Part shown: positions 7,216-14,401 of the stretch, piece by piece | How the letters are laid out: each line of letters starts with the position of its first letter | Numbering within the stretch: position 1 is the first letter of the stretch | Source: a virus | Strand: one strand, 5' to 3' | DNA: 26,903 nt | IMG/VR virus record: IMGVR_UViG_3300044678_002132 | Coordinates: 1 to 26,903 of that record | The notes under the pieces: generated by a model | What the model saw: the letters and a program-made list of their open reading frames with translations, nothing else | Database searches by the model: none | What the model was told of the DNA's origin: nothing | Program-made: the position numbers and the translations under genes

Positions 7216-7643
7216 AGATAGGACTTATTGCCGGTAGTTTCGATGTATTACATCCAGGCTACATTGAAATGTTTGAACAAATGGAAGATGAATGTGATCA
7301 GATATGGGTATTGCTCCAAACCGATCCAACGATTGAACGTCCCGAAAAAATGAAACCAGTTCTTTCAGTTAAAGATCGAACATCGATGTTGATTGCATTG
7401 CGACACGTTAATCATGTTATTCCATATACATTGGAATCGGAATTGCATTATAAATTAAAGCGGTTTGCTGAAAACAAATCCGCCGAATATGTTCGGTATT
7501 TAGGTGATGATTACGTCGGAAAGAAATTTACGGGCGATGATTTAGATCTTCCAATTCAATACTTAAACAGAGACCACGGTTGGTCAACAACTAAATATAA
7601 AAAATTAATAGCAGATGAAGTACAGCGTAGTAGTAACATTTAG
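7212..7643 (+). CDS. Cytidylyltransferase-like nucleotidyltransferase
   Basis: A 143-residue single-domain enzyme of the HIGH-motif nucleotidyltransferase superfamily (glycerol-3-phosphate cytidylyltransferase / RfaE C-domain relatives), which transfers NMP from CTP or ATP to a phosphorylated small molecule. Motif GSFDVLHPGY (8-17) is the G-x-FD-x-x-HxGH motif with Tyr17 in place of the second His. RYLGDDYVGKKFTG (about 94-107) is the ligand loop and WSTTKYK (about 124-130) is the conserved 'STT..I' motif. It overlaps the upstream gene by four bases and the downstream one by 29. It could activate a sugar or polyol for the glycosyltransferase two genes on; the substrate is unknown. Confidence 0.85.
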   Translation: MKIGLIAGSFDVLHPGYIEMFEQMEDECDQIWVLLQTDPTIERPEKMKPVLSVKDRTSMLIALRHVNHVIPYTLESELHYKLKRFAENKSAEYVRYLGDDYVGKKFTGDDLDLPIQYLNRDHGWSTTKYKKLIADEVQRSSNI

Positions 7644-7974
7644 TATCGAAGGGTTCCATTGTTGGCCCGATGCAAAAGACGTTTTTCCGGAAGTAGCATT
7701 TTTATCAGAACGCCATCGACATATGTTTGGATTCCGTTGTTATGCACGAGTAACGCATACAGATCGTGATGAAGAATTTATTTTGTTGAATCGTGCAATT
7801 CAAAAAGAACTTCGAATTGGGTTTACTGAGGATACGACTAACGTATTAGAATTTGGCTCAATGAGTTGCGAGGCAATTGGAGAATGGTTACTAGAACAAT
7901 TCCCGTCTCTTTATAAAGTAGAAGTGTGGGAAGATTGGGAAAATGGTGCAATCATAAAACGATCTAAAGCATGA
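7615..7974 (+). CDS. Putative T-fold (PTPS/QueD-fold) protein
   Basis: A 119-residue protein. I infer a PTPS/QueD-like T-fold from the order of features. A first strand ends in EGFH (His15). A loop then leads to ERHRHMFGFRC with His34 and His36 in the HxH spacing of the QueD zinc site (E. coli QueD uses His16, His31 and His33). After HTDRDEEFI come a helix, then FGSMSCEAIGEWLLE, matching the family's 'PT.E.la..i' helix, and a last strand VEVWEDWENGA, matching 'V.V.ET....A'. It lacks a clear copy of the catalytic Asp-His pair. It overlaps the nucleotidyltransferase by 29 bases and the glycosyltransferase by four. It might be a second pterin enzyme, or a zinc-binding helper; profile searching would decide. 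Confidence 0.6.
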   Translation: MKYSVVVTFSIEGFHCWPDAKDVFPEVAFLSERHRHMFGFRCYARVTHTDRDEEFILLNRAIQKELRIGFTEDTTNVLEFGSMSCEAIGEWLLEQFPSLYKVEVWEDWENGAIIKRSKA

Positions 7975-8999
7975 AAATATATTTAGTAGACATAGAATCA
8001 GTTCCAACTCGCTATACTTGCGAATGGAAAAATCATGTACCGCAATTGCTTCGAGACAATGGATTTGATGTTGAAGTAGTTGAGGGCGATACTACAATTC
8101 CAGAAGCTGCAACACCAGGTGCCTTTTTGAATTTCGGCGGTACCAATATGTATAAGTCAACGCAAGTACATAAATTGGCATCATGGTTTACGCAAGGAAA
8201 AATACAAGCAGGCGACCATATCATTTTTACAGATGCTTGGCATCCGGGTATTGTCAATGTAAAATATATGAGTGAACTTTTAAATATTCCTGTTGTAACG
8301 CACGGACTTTGGCACGCGGGTTCATATGACCCAAATGACTTTTTAGGTCGTCTCGTAGGAGATAAACCATGGATACGACACGCTGAACAAGCAATGATTG
8401 CATCATACGAACATAATTGGTTGGCAACTAAGGCACATTTTGATTTAATGAATAAAACATATGATATATATCATGATCCAACTTTCAATAAGACAGGTTG
8501 GCCCATGGAATATACACGCAATATGATTGAACCAAAGCGTTGGGTATTAAAAGAAGATATCATTGTGTTTCCGCATCGCATTGCACCAGAGAAACGTTTA
8601 GATTTATTTCAAGAATTAGCTGCTCGACCAGAATTGGCACATTATCAATTTTGTGTAGCAATGGAAATGAATTTGACAAAAACAGAATATCACGAATTGC
8701 TTCGTCGAGCTAAATTTGCAGTGTCGTTTGCAGATCAAGAAACATTGGGCATTTCAATGTATGAATCAGCTTGTGCAGGAGCATGTCCAATTGTTCCAAA
8801 TCGATTATCATATACAGAAATGTATGACCCAATGTTTAAACAAGCAGACAGTGTAGATGAAGCGGTAGCAGCAATATTGCGATATGAACAACACAATATA
8901 GCTGGACAAATTACACAATTGGTAGACAAATTACATAATAAATTTTTTTCAGCAACTAAATTAATTAATAAACTAAAGGAATACGATGGCAGAAAATAA
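7971..8999 (+). CDS. GT-B glycosyltransferase (GT4-like)
   Basis: A 342-residue protein with a two-domain GT-B layout. The C-terminal half has FPHRIAPEKRLDLF (200-213), where GT4 enzymes bind the donor phosphate via Arg and Lys, and SFADQETLGISMYESACAGACPIVPN (252-277), with Glu264 in the E-x7-E region that grips the nucleotide sugar. The N-terminal acceptor domain is divergent. There is no membrane segment, so it is cytoplasmic. It overlaps the T-fold gene by four bases and the DpdA gene by 14, which ties it to DNA modification more than to the distant glycan cassette. An acceptor in modified DNA is possible but unproven; it is not recognisably a T4 alpha- or beta-glucosyltransferase. Confidence 0.82.
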   Translation: MKIYLVDIESVPTRYTCEWKNHVPQLLRDNGFDVEVVEGDTTIPEAATPGAFLNFGGTNMYKSTQVHKLASWFTQGKIQAGDHIIFTDAWHPGIVNVKYMSELLNIPVVTHGLWHAGSYDPNDFLGRLVGDKPWIRHAEQAMIASYEHNWLATKAHFDLMNKTYDIYHDPTFNKTGWPMEYTRNMIEPKRWVLKEDIIVFPHRIAPEKRLDLFQELAARPELAHYQFCVAMEMNLTKTEYHELLRRAKFAVSFADQETLGISMYESACAGACPIVPNRLSYTEMYDPMFKQADSVDEAVAAILRYEQHNIAGQITQLVDKLHNKFFSATKLINKLKEYDGRK

Positions 9000-10245
9000 A
9001 AGATTCATATACTTTCCATCTTTATCTGCAGGATCTATGGTATCTGCATTTAAGAAAGATATGAAGTTCGAAAGCGGCGATCCAGTAAAATTCTTTGATT
9101 CTAGATATCCTGCAGAATGGAGACATCCATACTTTCTGGTTACGGCAGGGCATCATTACAAGAAAATGGATTTTCGCGATCAATTGGGATTAGAAAAAGA
9201 TGTGCTAGTATTTGGTGACTCAGGAGGTTATCAGATTGCAACGGGTGCATTACCATATAGCAATGAATTACGAGAAAAGATATTTCATTGGTTAGAAGCA
9301 AATAGCGATGTAGCAGCTAACTTAGATATCCCACCTAAAACAAAATATCGCAATCAATTTGCACATTGTGCTGACATTAGTTTTGATAATTTTGCTTGGT
9401 TTGAAAAACATCAAAGCGGTAAGACAAAATTCTTAAACATGTTGCAAGGTTCAAATACCGATGAATATACTTGGTGGTATCATAAATTTAAGCATTTTGA
9501 TTTTCAAGGTTGGGCGATTGGAGGCCCGCAAAAATTAGTTGATTTCATGTTTGCGGTTTCTTTGATGCTTAAAGAGCGCGAATTTGAAAATAAACGATTA
9601 GAATATGTTCACTTGTTAGGCATTAGCAAAATATCAGATTTCTTTATTTTGGCTACATTGCAAAAATTGATGAATGCGCATACCGGAAATAGAATTTATA
9701 TTACAACAGATTCTTCTTCTCCGGGTCAATATCCAGTATTTGGAACATATTTGCATTCAACAAATTACAAGTCACAAACATTTTCTGAATTGTATTTTCC
9801 GAAGAATGCTGAATATCGCAGAAAGGCACATATCAAACAAGGTAAAACCGGAGAGGTTGCAATTGATTTAACTCAACATGTTCCTTGTGCATTAGGTTGT
9901 CCTGCCTGTAAAGATTTTACATATGAATTGCTAGGCGGAAAGACAGATGCAGGTTTAGATCGTTATTCACAGGAAGCTATGCCAAGAATGGTAGTTCACA
10001 ATACGCATTTGTATGTACAGGCAGCAAATGAAATCAATCAATTGGTTGATAGTCACGTGGAATTGTTAGAAACAGTAATACCAAGAGACTTATACGATGT
10101 AATTTTGTCATTACATGAAATGTTTGCAGATCCGGATTCGGCGCCGCAAGTATATGAAAAATACATCAAAACATATAAAAAATTCGGTGGTAGCAGTATA
10201 TCGACTACCGATGCAGAAAATTTTAATAAATTCTTTACATTTTAA
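8986..10245 (+). CDS. dpdA: DpdA-like DNA/tRNA-guanine transglycosylase
   Basis: A 419-residue TGT-superfamily protein. Phage members (DpdA) swap guanine in DNA for a 7-deazaguanine. Landmarks: FGDSGGYQ (76-83), the TGT DSGGFQ block with the general-base Asp78; NLDIPP (112-117); WAIGG (176-180), matching the guanine-pocket 'AIGGL'; HLLGI (209-213); TTDSSS (240-245), where Asp242 is the candidate nucleophile; and a zinc-like Cys301-x3-Cys305-x2-Cys308 cluster. It lacks the C-terminal PUA-type extension. AAAGGA (8975-8980) lies five bases before the ATG, inside the glycosyltransferase gene. With folE, queD and queE in the same window, DNA rather than tRNA is the likely substrate, since no other tRNA-modification gene is present. 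Confidence 0.88.
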   Translation: MAENKRFIYFPSLSAGSMVSAFKKDMKFESGDPVKFFDSRYPAEWRHPYFLVTAGHHYKKMDFRDQLGLEKDVLVFGDSGGYQIATGALPYSNELREKIFHWLEANSDVAANLDIPPKTKYRNQFAHCADISFDNFAWFEKHQSGKTKFLNMLQGSNTDEYTWWYHKFKHFDFQGWAIGGPQKLVDFMFAVSLMLKEREFENKRLEYVHLLGISKISDFFILATLQKLMNAHTGNRIYITTDSSSPGQYPVFGTYLHSTNYKSQTFSELYFPKNAEYRRKAHIKQGKTGEVAIDLTQHVPCALGCPACKDFTYELLGGKTDAGLDRYSQEAMPRMVVHNTHLYVQAANEINQLVDSHVELLETVIPRDLYDVILSLHEMFADPDSAPQVYEKYIKTYKKFGGSSISTTDAENFNKFFTF

Positions 10246-10258
10246 ATTGGAATAAATA

Positions 10259-10969
10259 ATGGAAAAAAGCAAGTTACAATCGTTCATTAATCGTTATTAT
10301 TTAGCAGGAAACTGCGAAGCGGTTATCTTAAAAGAACAAGAAAATTCAATTAATTGTGAATTGATTGATATGGATCAAACCGTAGTAGGTAAAATTAAAT
10401 GGAATACGACTCCTTTTATGAAAGGTATGTTGGGTATTAACCACACTGGAGCATTGATTAAAATGCTAGGAGCATTAGGTGAAAATATTGCAATCGATGT
10501 AAAAGATGCGGCAGGTAAGAATTATGCTATGAAAATTTCAGAAGGTAGCACACAAGCAACTTTCATGTTAGCTGACACGACAGTTATTCCCGCAGTACCA
10601 TCAATCAATGCAGAACCTGATTATCAAGTAACCATTCCGGTTAATGAAGAATTTGTTAGCAAATTTATCAAAGCAAAAAATGCATTACCTGATGCAAAGA
10701 ATTTTGCAGTGCAAGTAATTAATGGACAAGTAAAATTCATTATCAATTATACAACGGTAAATGCAGATAATATTTCTTTTGAAGTTGGCCCCACTAATAT
10801 TGACAATATGGATCCGGTTTGTTTTTCGGCAGACAAATTAAAAGAAGTACTTGTAGCTAATCGTGGTGATTCAGGAGAATTAAAAGTATCTCCGGATGGA
10901 TTATCTAGAATTGAATTTAAAGGTTCAGATTTTGAATCAACCTATTGGTTAGTAATGTTACAAAATTAA
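10259..10969 (+). CDS. Sliding clamp (T4 gp45-like)
   Basis: A 236-residue protein, close to T4 gp45 (228 aa). It shows the all-beta, two-domain rhythm of PCNA-type clamps: an N-terminal domain (about 1-110), a proline-rich connector (VIPAVPSINAEPDY, about 117-130), then a second domain ending in a hydrophobic FESTYWLVMLQ strand. No catalytic motif is expected. Assignment rests on size, on the terminal strand, and on position just before dUTPase and the clamp-loader ATPase. It would tether the family B polymerase and, in T4-like phages, also activate late transcription. A 13-base gap separates it from dpdA. Confidence 0.82.
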   Translation: MEKSKLQSFINRYYLAGNCEAVILKEQENSINCELIDMDQTVVGKIKWNTTPFMKGMLGINHTGALIKMLGALGENIAIDVKDAAGKNYAMKISEGSTQATFMLADTTVIPAVPSINAEPDYQVTIPVNEEFVSKFIKAKNALPDAKNFAVQVINGQVKFIINYTTVNADNISFEVGPTNIDNMDPVCFSADKLKEVLVANRGDSGELKVSPDGLSRIEFKGSDFESTYWLVMLQN

Positions 10970-10970
10970 T

Positions 10971-11399
10971 ATGATGATAGTACAAGTAATAAATGAATCA
11001 TTGAACGTGTTGCCGGCATATGAAACACCTCAAAGTGCCGGTATGGATGTAAGATGTACAGAACATATTGTAATGAATCCAGGCGAACGGGTATTGGCAA
11101 AAACAGGCCTGTTTGTAGAAATACCTGCAGGGTTTGAAATTCAAGTTCGTCCTCGTAGCGGATTGGCATTGAAACACGGGGTAACTGTATTAAATACGCC
11201 AGGAACTATTGATGCTGATTATCGAGGCGAAATTGGTGTTATTTTAATTAATCATAGCAACACGGTTGTAGAATTTGCTAACGGAGAACGAATAGCACAA
11301 TTGATTTTGGCTCGCGTAGAACGAATTCAATGGGAATTAACTGATTCATTATCAGGAACAAAACGAGGTCAGCACGGATTTGGCTCAACGGGTAAATAA
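10971..11399 (+). CDS. dut: dUTPase (trimeric)
   Basis: Hydrolyses dUTP to dUMP and pyrophosphate, limiting uracil in phage DNA and feeding dTMP synthesis. The protein is 142 residues, typical for the trimeric family. All five motifs are visible: SAGMDVR (22-28), RPRSGLALKHGV (60-71), NTPGTIDADYRGEIGV (75-90), NGERIAQLIL (about 104-113) and RGQHGFGSTG (about 132-141) at the flexible C-terminus. It begins one base after the clamp stop with tandem ATG codons (10971 and 10974). The clamp-loader ATPase begins one base after its stop. Confidence 0.96.
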   Translation: MMIVQVINESLNVLPAYETPQSAGMDVRCTEHIVMNPGERVLAKTGLFVEIPAGFEIQVRPRSGLALKHGVTVLNTPGTIDADYRGEIGVILINHSNTVVEFANGERIAQLILARVERIQWELTDSLSGTKRGQHGFGSTGK

Positions 11400-11400
11400 C

Positions 11401-12327
11401 ATGATAGGACAACAAGAAAATACGCTCTGGGTGGAATCATTTCGCCCAGACACTTTAGAAGGATATATAGGAAATGAACACATTATTGAAAAAGTTAAAA
11501 TCTTTATTTCCAATGGCGATGTTCCGCATCTTTTATTTTATGGATCAGCTGGAACAGGCAAAACGACGTTGGCGAAAATAATCGCAAACAGCGTAGATGC
11601 AGATTTAATGTATATTAATGCATCTGATGAAAACTCGGTAGATGCCGTACGAGATAAGATTAAGCGATATGCATCTACTGTTGGATTTAGACGTTGGAAA
11701 ATTATTATTTTAGATGAGGCAGATTATTTGACACCAAATGCACAAGCTGCTCTTCGCAATTTAATGGAAACGTATAGCAAAACAACTAGATTTATCTTAA
11801 CATGTAACTATGTTGAAAAGATTATTGATCCAATTCAATCTCGTTGTCAAACATTTGCTATTACTCCACCAAATAAATCAGATGTTGCAAGGCGATTGGT
11901 TGCAGTATTAGATGAAAAGGGTGTTACGTATGATATCAAGGATGTTGCAGCAATCATCAATGCATCATATCCAGATATTCGTCGTGCAATCAATGCAGCA
12001 CAGGCATCTGTTGTTAATAACACGTTGCAATTAGACAAAGCAAGTGCAATACAAGCAAATTACATGACAGAAATATTGGAGATTCTTAAAAATTCAAAAG
12101 ATAAAAAGGCATCGTTCAATAAAATACGGCAAGTAATTGCAGATAGCAAAGTACGAGACTTTACTCCAATGTATACTTTTTTATATGACAATTTAGATGA
12201 TTTTGCACATGGTCATATTGCATCTTGCATTTTGATTATTGCAGAAGCACAATTCAAAGATGCAAATGTAGTAGACAAAGAAATCAATATAATGGCAATG
12301 TTTGTAAATTTATTAGGAGAATTATGA
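11401..12327 (+). CDS. Sliding clamp loader ATPase (T4 gp44-like)
   Basis: AAA+ clamp-loader large subunit of 308 residues (T4 gp44 is 319). The opening LWVESFRPDTLEGYIG is the family's 'kyRP.tl.d.iG' signature. Walker A is GSAGTGKT (48-55), Walker B ILDEAD (103-108), the SRC motif is at 147-149, and a sensor-2-like Arg lies in YPDIRRAINA. A C-terminal collar domain of about 110 residues follows. The ATG at 11401 is preferred; an in-frame TTG at 11380 inside dut would add a non-conserved seven-residue tail. Its stop overlaps the next ATG (ATGA). It should work with the gp62-like protein encoded at 12761. Confidence 0.95.
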   Translation: MIGQQENTLWVESFRPDTLEGYIGNEHIIEKVKIFISNGDVPHLLFYGSAGTGKTTLAKIIANSVDADLMYINASDENSVDAVRDKIKRYASTVGFRRWKIIILDEADYLTPNAQAALRNLMETYSKTTRFILTCNYVEKIIDPIQSRCQTFAITPPNKSDVARRLVAVLDEKGVTYDIKDVAAIINASYPDIRRAINAAQASVVNNTLQLDKASAIQANYMTEILEILKNSKDKKASFNKIRQVIADSKVRDFTPMYTFLYDNLDDFAHGHIASCILIIAEAQFKDANVVDKEINIMAMFVNLLGEL

Positions 12328-12542
12328 GTAAATTAAATGTTAATATTGGTCCAAATGATATGCAACCAATTACATGTAAAGAATGCAACGGAATGTATTT
12401 TCGTCAAGTAATGGCAATCAATAAAGTATCTAAATTTTTAACTGGTGCAGATAAAGATACGATAGTTCCTATTCCAGTATTTAGATGTGATGATTGTGGA
12501 TTTGTTCCAGAAGAATTTCAACCAATTAAAGTTAAAAAGTAA
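12324..12542 (+). CDS. Small zinc-ribbon protein
   Basis: A 72-residue protein with two CxxC knuckles, TCKECNG (about residues 17-23) and RCDDCGF (about 50-56), which should bind one zinc in a rubredoxin-like ribbon. The tail is basic (PIKVKK). The start ATG 12324 overlaps the clamp-loader stop by four bases; an in-frame upstream start inside that gene is unlikely. It lies between the two clamp-loader genes, so a DNA-binding or replisome-associated role is plausible. I do not recognise the family beyond the fold. Confidence 0.8.
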   Translation: MSKLNVNIGPNDMQPITCKECNGMYFRQVMAINKVSKFLTGADKDTIVPIPVFRCDDCGFVPEEFQPIKVKK

Positions 12543-12757
12543 TGTCTATATCATATCACAAAAGTACAGTAACGGTTGTGTTTAAATCATCTAATCGAAG
12601 CAATGCAAAAACAAAAATGAAAACGTTTCGCAATAAATCTATAGATGATATCTTAGATGCAAAGCGTATCATTGGAGTACCAGATACCGCAGTGATTTTA
12701 GAATTAGGCATAGGCAAACAGTTAGAAGAACAATATCGTAAAAAATATAAATTATAA
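12542..12757 (+). CDS. Hypothetical small basic protein
   Basis: A 71-residue lysine-rich protein, not recognised. Residues 1-30 are strand-like and rich in Ser, Thr and Lys (STVTVVFKSSNRS). Residues 32-45 look helical (SIDDILDAKRIIG), then VPDTAVILELGIGK and a basic helix to the end (QYRKKYKL). Its ATG overlaps the zinc-ribbon stop (TAATG), and the gp62-like gene starts three bases after its stop, so it belongs to the clamp-loader operon. A nucleic-acid-binding role would suit the charge but is unproven. Confidence 0.65.
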   Translation: MSISYHKSTVTVVFKSSNRSNAKTKMKTFRNKSIDDILDAKRIIGVPDTAVILELGIGKQLEEQYRKKYKL

Positions 12758-12760
12758 TAA

Positions 12761-13210
12761 ATGGCAGAAGAAAAGAAAGGTGCAACAATTTTTGATTTAA
12801 TAAGTGGATTAACTGATAAAAAACGAGAATGGTCGAAATGGTCTGAAACGGATCAAAAGAAATTTTCTCCGTTCATCGTAAATCGATGGTTATCAATGCG
12901 TATGGAATTAACGGAATTAATCAATGAATTCCAAACATATACCATTGGACAATTACGACCACAAGAAACTTATAAATTATATCACGATCTTCTGCCTACC
13001 AATAAAAGCTTTGCAAAATACATCAAAGGCAAATCAGAAGATAAGTATGATAAGGAATTGATTGCACAGTTTGCAGAGCATTATCAGACTAGCAAATCAG
13101 AAGCTGCAGATTATTTAGAATTGATGGATAAGATATCAATTGACCGCATTATTTCAATGTACGGATATAGTGATGGCGATAAAAAGCGAATGTTGAAAGG
13201 AATCAAATGA
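12761..13210 (+). CDS. Probable clamp-loader small subunit (T4 gp62-like)
   Basis: A 149-residue, mostly helical protein with no catalytic motif. The pattern DLISGLTDKKREWSKWSE followed by KKFSPFIVNRWLSM (about 35-48), then QLRPQETYKLYHDLLP, SFAKYIKGK and a late YQTSKSEAADYLELM helix resembles the short clamp-loader subunits annotated as gp62 in marine T4-like phages, as I remember them. Position, two genes after the gp44-like ATPase, supports this. T4 gp62 is longer (187 aa). Alternatively it could be an unrelated replication accessory protein. The next gene overlaps its stop by four bases. Confidence 0.68.
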   Translation: MAEEKKGATIFDLISGLTDKKREWSKWSETDQKKFSPFIVNRWLSMRMELTELINEFQTYTIGQLRPQETYKLYHDLLPTNKSFAKYIKGKSEDKYDKELIAQFAEHYQTSKSEAADYLELMDKISIDRIISMYGYSDGDKKRMLKGIK

Positions 13211-13410
13211 GTATAAATACACAATCACATTACAAAGGTAAGGATAGCCTTTATAAATTTGCAGAAGAGTGGGACTTGAACGCCTATGAGTTCGACATCA
13301 TTAAACGCATTGTAAGGTGCCGTCACAAAGGTTCTTTTCAACAAGATCTACAAAAAACAAAAGATTTAATTGATATTTATTTAAAGGAACAATTGGATTC
13401 TAACAAATAA
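13207..13410 (+). CDS. DUF3310 protein
   Basis: A 67-residue protein matching the DUF3310 pattern common in phages: HYKGKDSLYKFAEEWDLN, then FDIIKRIVRCRHKGS, then QQDLQKTKDLIDIYLKEQ. This is the family's 'HY.g.....e....w.l.......ikYi.R...K....DL.Ka..yl...l' layout. The function of the family is not established; it often sits among phage nucleotide-metabolism and replication genes, as here. The start overlaps the gp62-like stop by four bases. It closes the replication operon; a short gap with a TATAAT box follows. Confidence 0.82.
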   Translation: MSINTQSHYKGKDSLYKFAEEWDLNAYEFDIIKRIVRCRHKGSFQQDLQKTKDLIDIYLKEQLDSNK

Positions 13411-13411
13411 T

Positions 13412-13426
13412 TTCTTATTTTATAAT
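13412..13426 (+). promoter_or_regulatory. TATAAT box directly abutting the nuclease start codon
   Basis: TTCTTATTTTATAAT ends at 13426 and the ATG of the PD-(D/E)XK gene begins at 13427. The gap is only 16 bases and has no ribosome binding site. It resembles the boxes at 6777 and 14386, but here nothing separates TATAAT from ATG, so a conventional -10 role for this exact hexamer would start transcription inside the gene. Confidence 0.28.
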
Positions 13427-14383
13427 ATGAAACAAGGAAATTATATCAATCCAGTATATAAACTAGCAATACGAGATGCACAAACTGTTCCTAGAAAAAT
13501 ATCTTATTCACAATGGTCAATGTATGAACGTTGTCCACTTTCTTGGAAGTTAGCATACATTGATGGTTTAGCTCCATTTCAAGCATCAATTGATACAGTA
13601 TTTGGTACGGCATTTCACGAAACATTTCAACATTTCTTAACCGTAATGTATACGGAATCTGTTAAGAAAGCAGAAGAATTAAATCTTCGTTCAATATTGC
13701 AAAGTAAGCTTCGAGATGAATATACTCGATGTGTGCAAGAAATGGGAGGACAACATTTTTCTAATCCGTTGCAATTAGCAGAATATTTAGAAGATGGTGC
13801 TGCTATTTTACAATGGTTTTTGAAACGACGTTCACAATATTTTTCAAGCAAAGATTGGGAGCTTGTTGGTATCGAAATTGAATTATGTCAACAAGCATCA
13901 GCAAAGAATCCATCAGTATATTGGTATGGCTTTATTGATGTTGTGCTTCGTCATGCTCCAACCAATAAGATTGTAATTCTTGACATCAAGACATCGCGCA
14001 ATGGTTGGAATAAGAATGCTAAATCAGATTCAATGAAAGCTGCACAGTTAGTTGCATACAAGAATTACTTTTCAGAGCAATTTGGTGTTCCTAAAGAAAA
14101 CATTGATGTTGAATTTTTTATTGTTAAGCGCAAGATTGTTGAAGAATCAATGTTTCCACAAAAACGCATACAAAATTTCAAACCATCTGCAGGTTCGGTA
14201 ACGCAAAAGAAAGTGCAGCGGCAGATTGAAGCATTTGTTGAATCTTGTTTCGATGCTGAAGGCAATAAGAATGCTGATAGACAATATATGGCAATTGCTG
14301 GTAAAGGTTCTACGAATTGCAAGTATTGTCCTTTCAAAACTGATTATGTACGTTGTCCTAAAGAAAATAGGATTCGTGAATAA
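13427..14383 (+). CDS. PD-(D/E)XK nuclease with probable Fe-S cluster (RecB/Cas4/AddB-like)
   Basis: A 318-residue nuclease of the PDDEXK_1 type. It opens with ISYSQWSMYERCPLSWKLAYIDGL (25-48), the usual 'S.S.l..y..CP..~~y' segment with Cys36. Active-site elements follow: GTAFHE (His64), GFID (Asp171), ILDIKTS (Asp186, Lys188) and AAQLVAY (Gln207). Cys298-x2-Cys301 and Cys310 near the end plus Cys36 make the four-Cys layout of the AddB/Cas4 [4Fe-4S] nuclease domain. No helicase domain is present. In its replication setting it probably acts as an exonuclease in recombination, repair or host-DNA breakdown. It stands alone between two gaps with promoter-like boxes. Confidence 0.88.
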   Translation: MKQGNYINPVYKLAIRDAQTVPRKISYSQWSMYERCPLSWKLAYIDGLAPFQASIDTVFGTAFHETFQHFLTVMYTESVKKAEELNLRSILQSKLRDEYTRCVQEMGGQHFSNPLQLAEYLEDGAAILQWFLKRRSQYFSSKDWELVGIEIELCQQASAKNPSVYWYGFIDVVLRHAPTNKIVILDIKTSRNGWNKNAKSDSMKAAQLVAYKNYFSEQFGVPKENIDVEFFIVKRKIVEESMFPQKRIQNFKPSAGSVTQKKVQRQIEAFVESCFDAEGNKNADRQYMAIAGKGSTNCKYCPFKTDYVRCPKENRIRE

Positions 14384-14385
14384 AA

Positions 14386-14399
14386 TTCATTATAATAAG
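14386..14399 (+). promoter_or_regulatory. Putative promoter box immediately before a start codon
   Basis: TTCATTATAATAAG contains TATAAT at 14391-14396, five bases before the ATG at 14402. The first 11 bases are identical to the box at 6777 and the distance to ATG is the same. A leaderless start is implied if it is a -10 element. Confidence 0.4.
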
Positions 14400-14401
14400 A
14401 T

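Noticed and set aside
7971-8999. T4-type DNA alpha/beta-glucosyltransferase
   Set aside because: No specific resemblance beyond the GT-B fold, and there is no hydroxymethylcytosine gene in view; kept as a general GT4-like enzyme.
8986-10245. Host-type queuine tRNA-ribosyltransferase
   Set aside because: The neighbourhood is phage replication and nucleotide genes, and the sequence between the TGT motifs is highly divergent, so the DNA-acting DpdA reading is preferred, though not proved.
12225-12542. Longer form of the zinc-ribbon protein
   Set aside because: The extra N-terminus is an out-of-frame reading of the clamp-loader gene; ATG 12324 gives the standard 4-base overlap.
13212-13219. Exact T4 late-promoter core TATAAATA on the + strand
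   Set aside because: It lies in codons 2-5 of the DUF3310 gene with no gene start for over 200 bases downstream; chance is likely in such AT-rich DNA.
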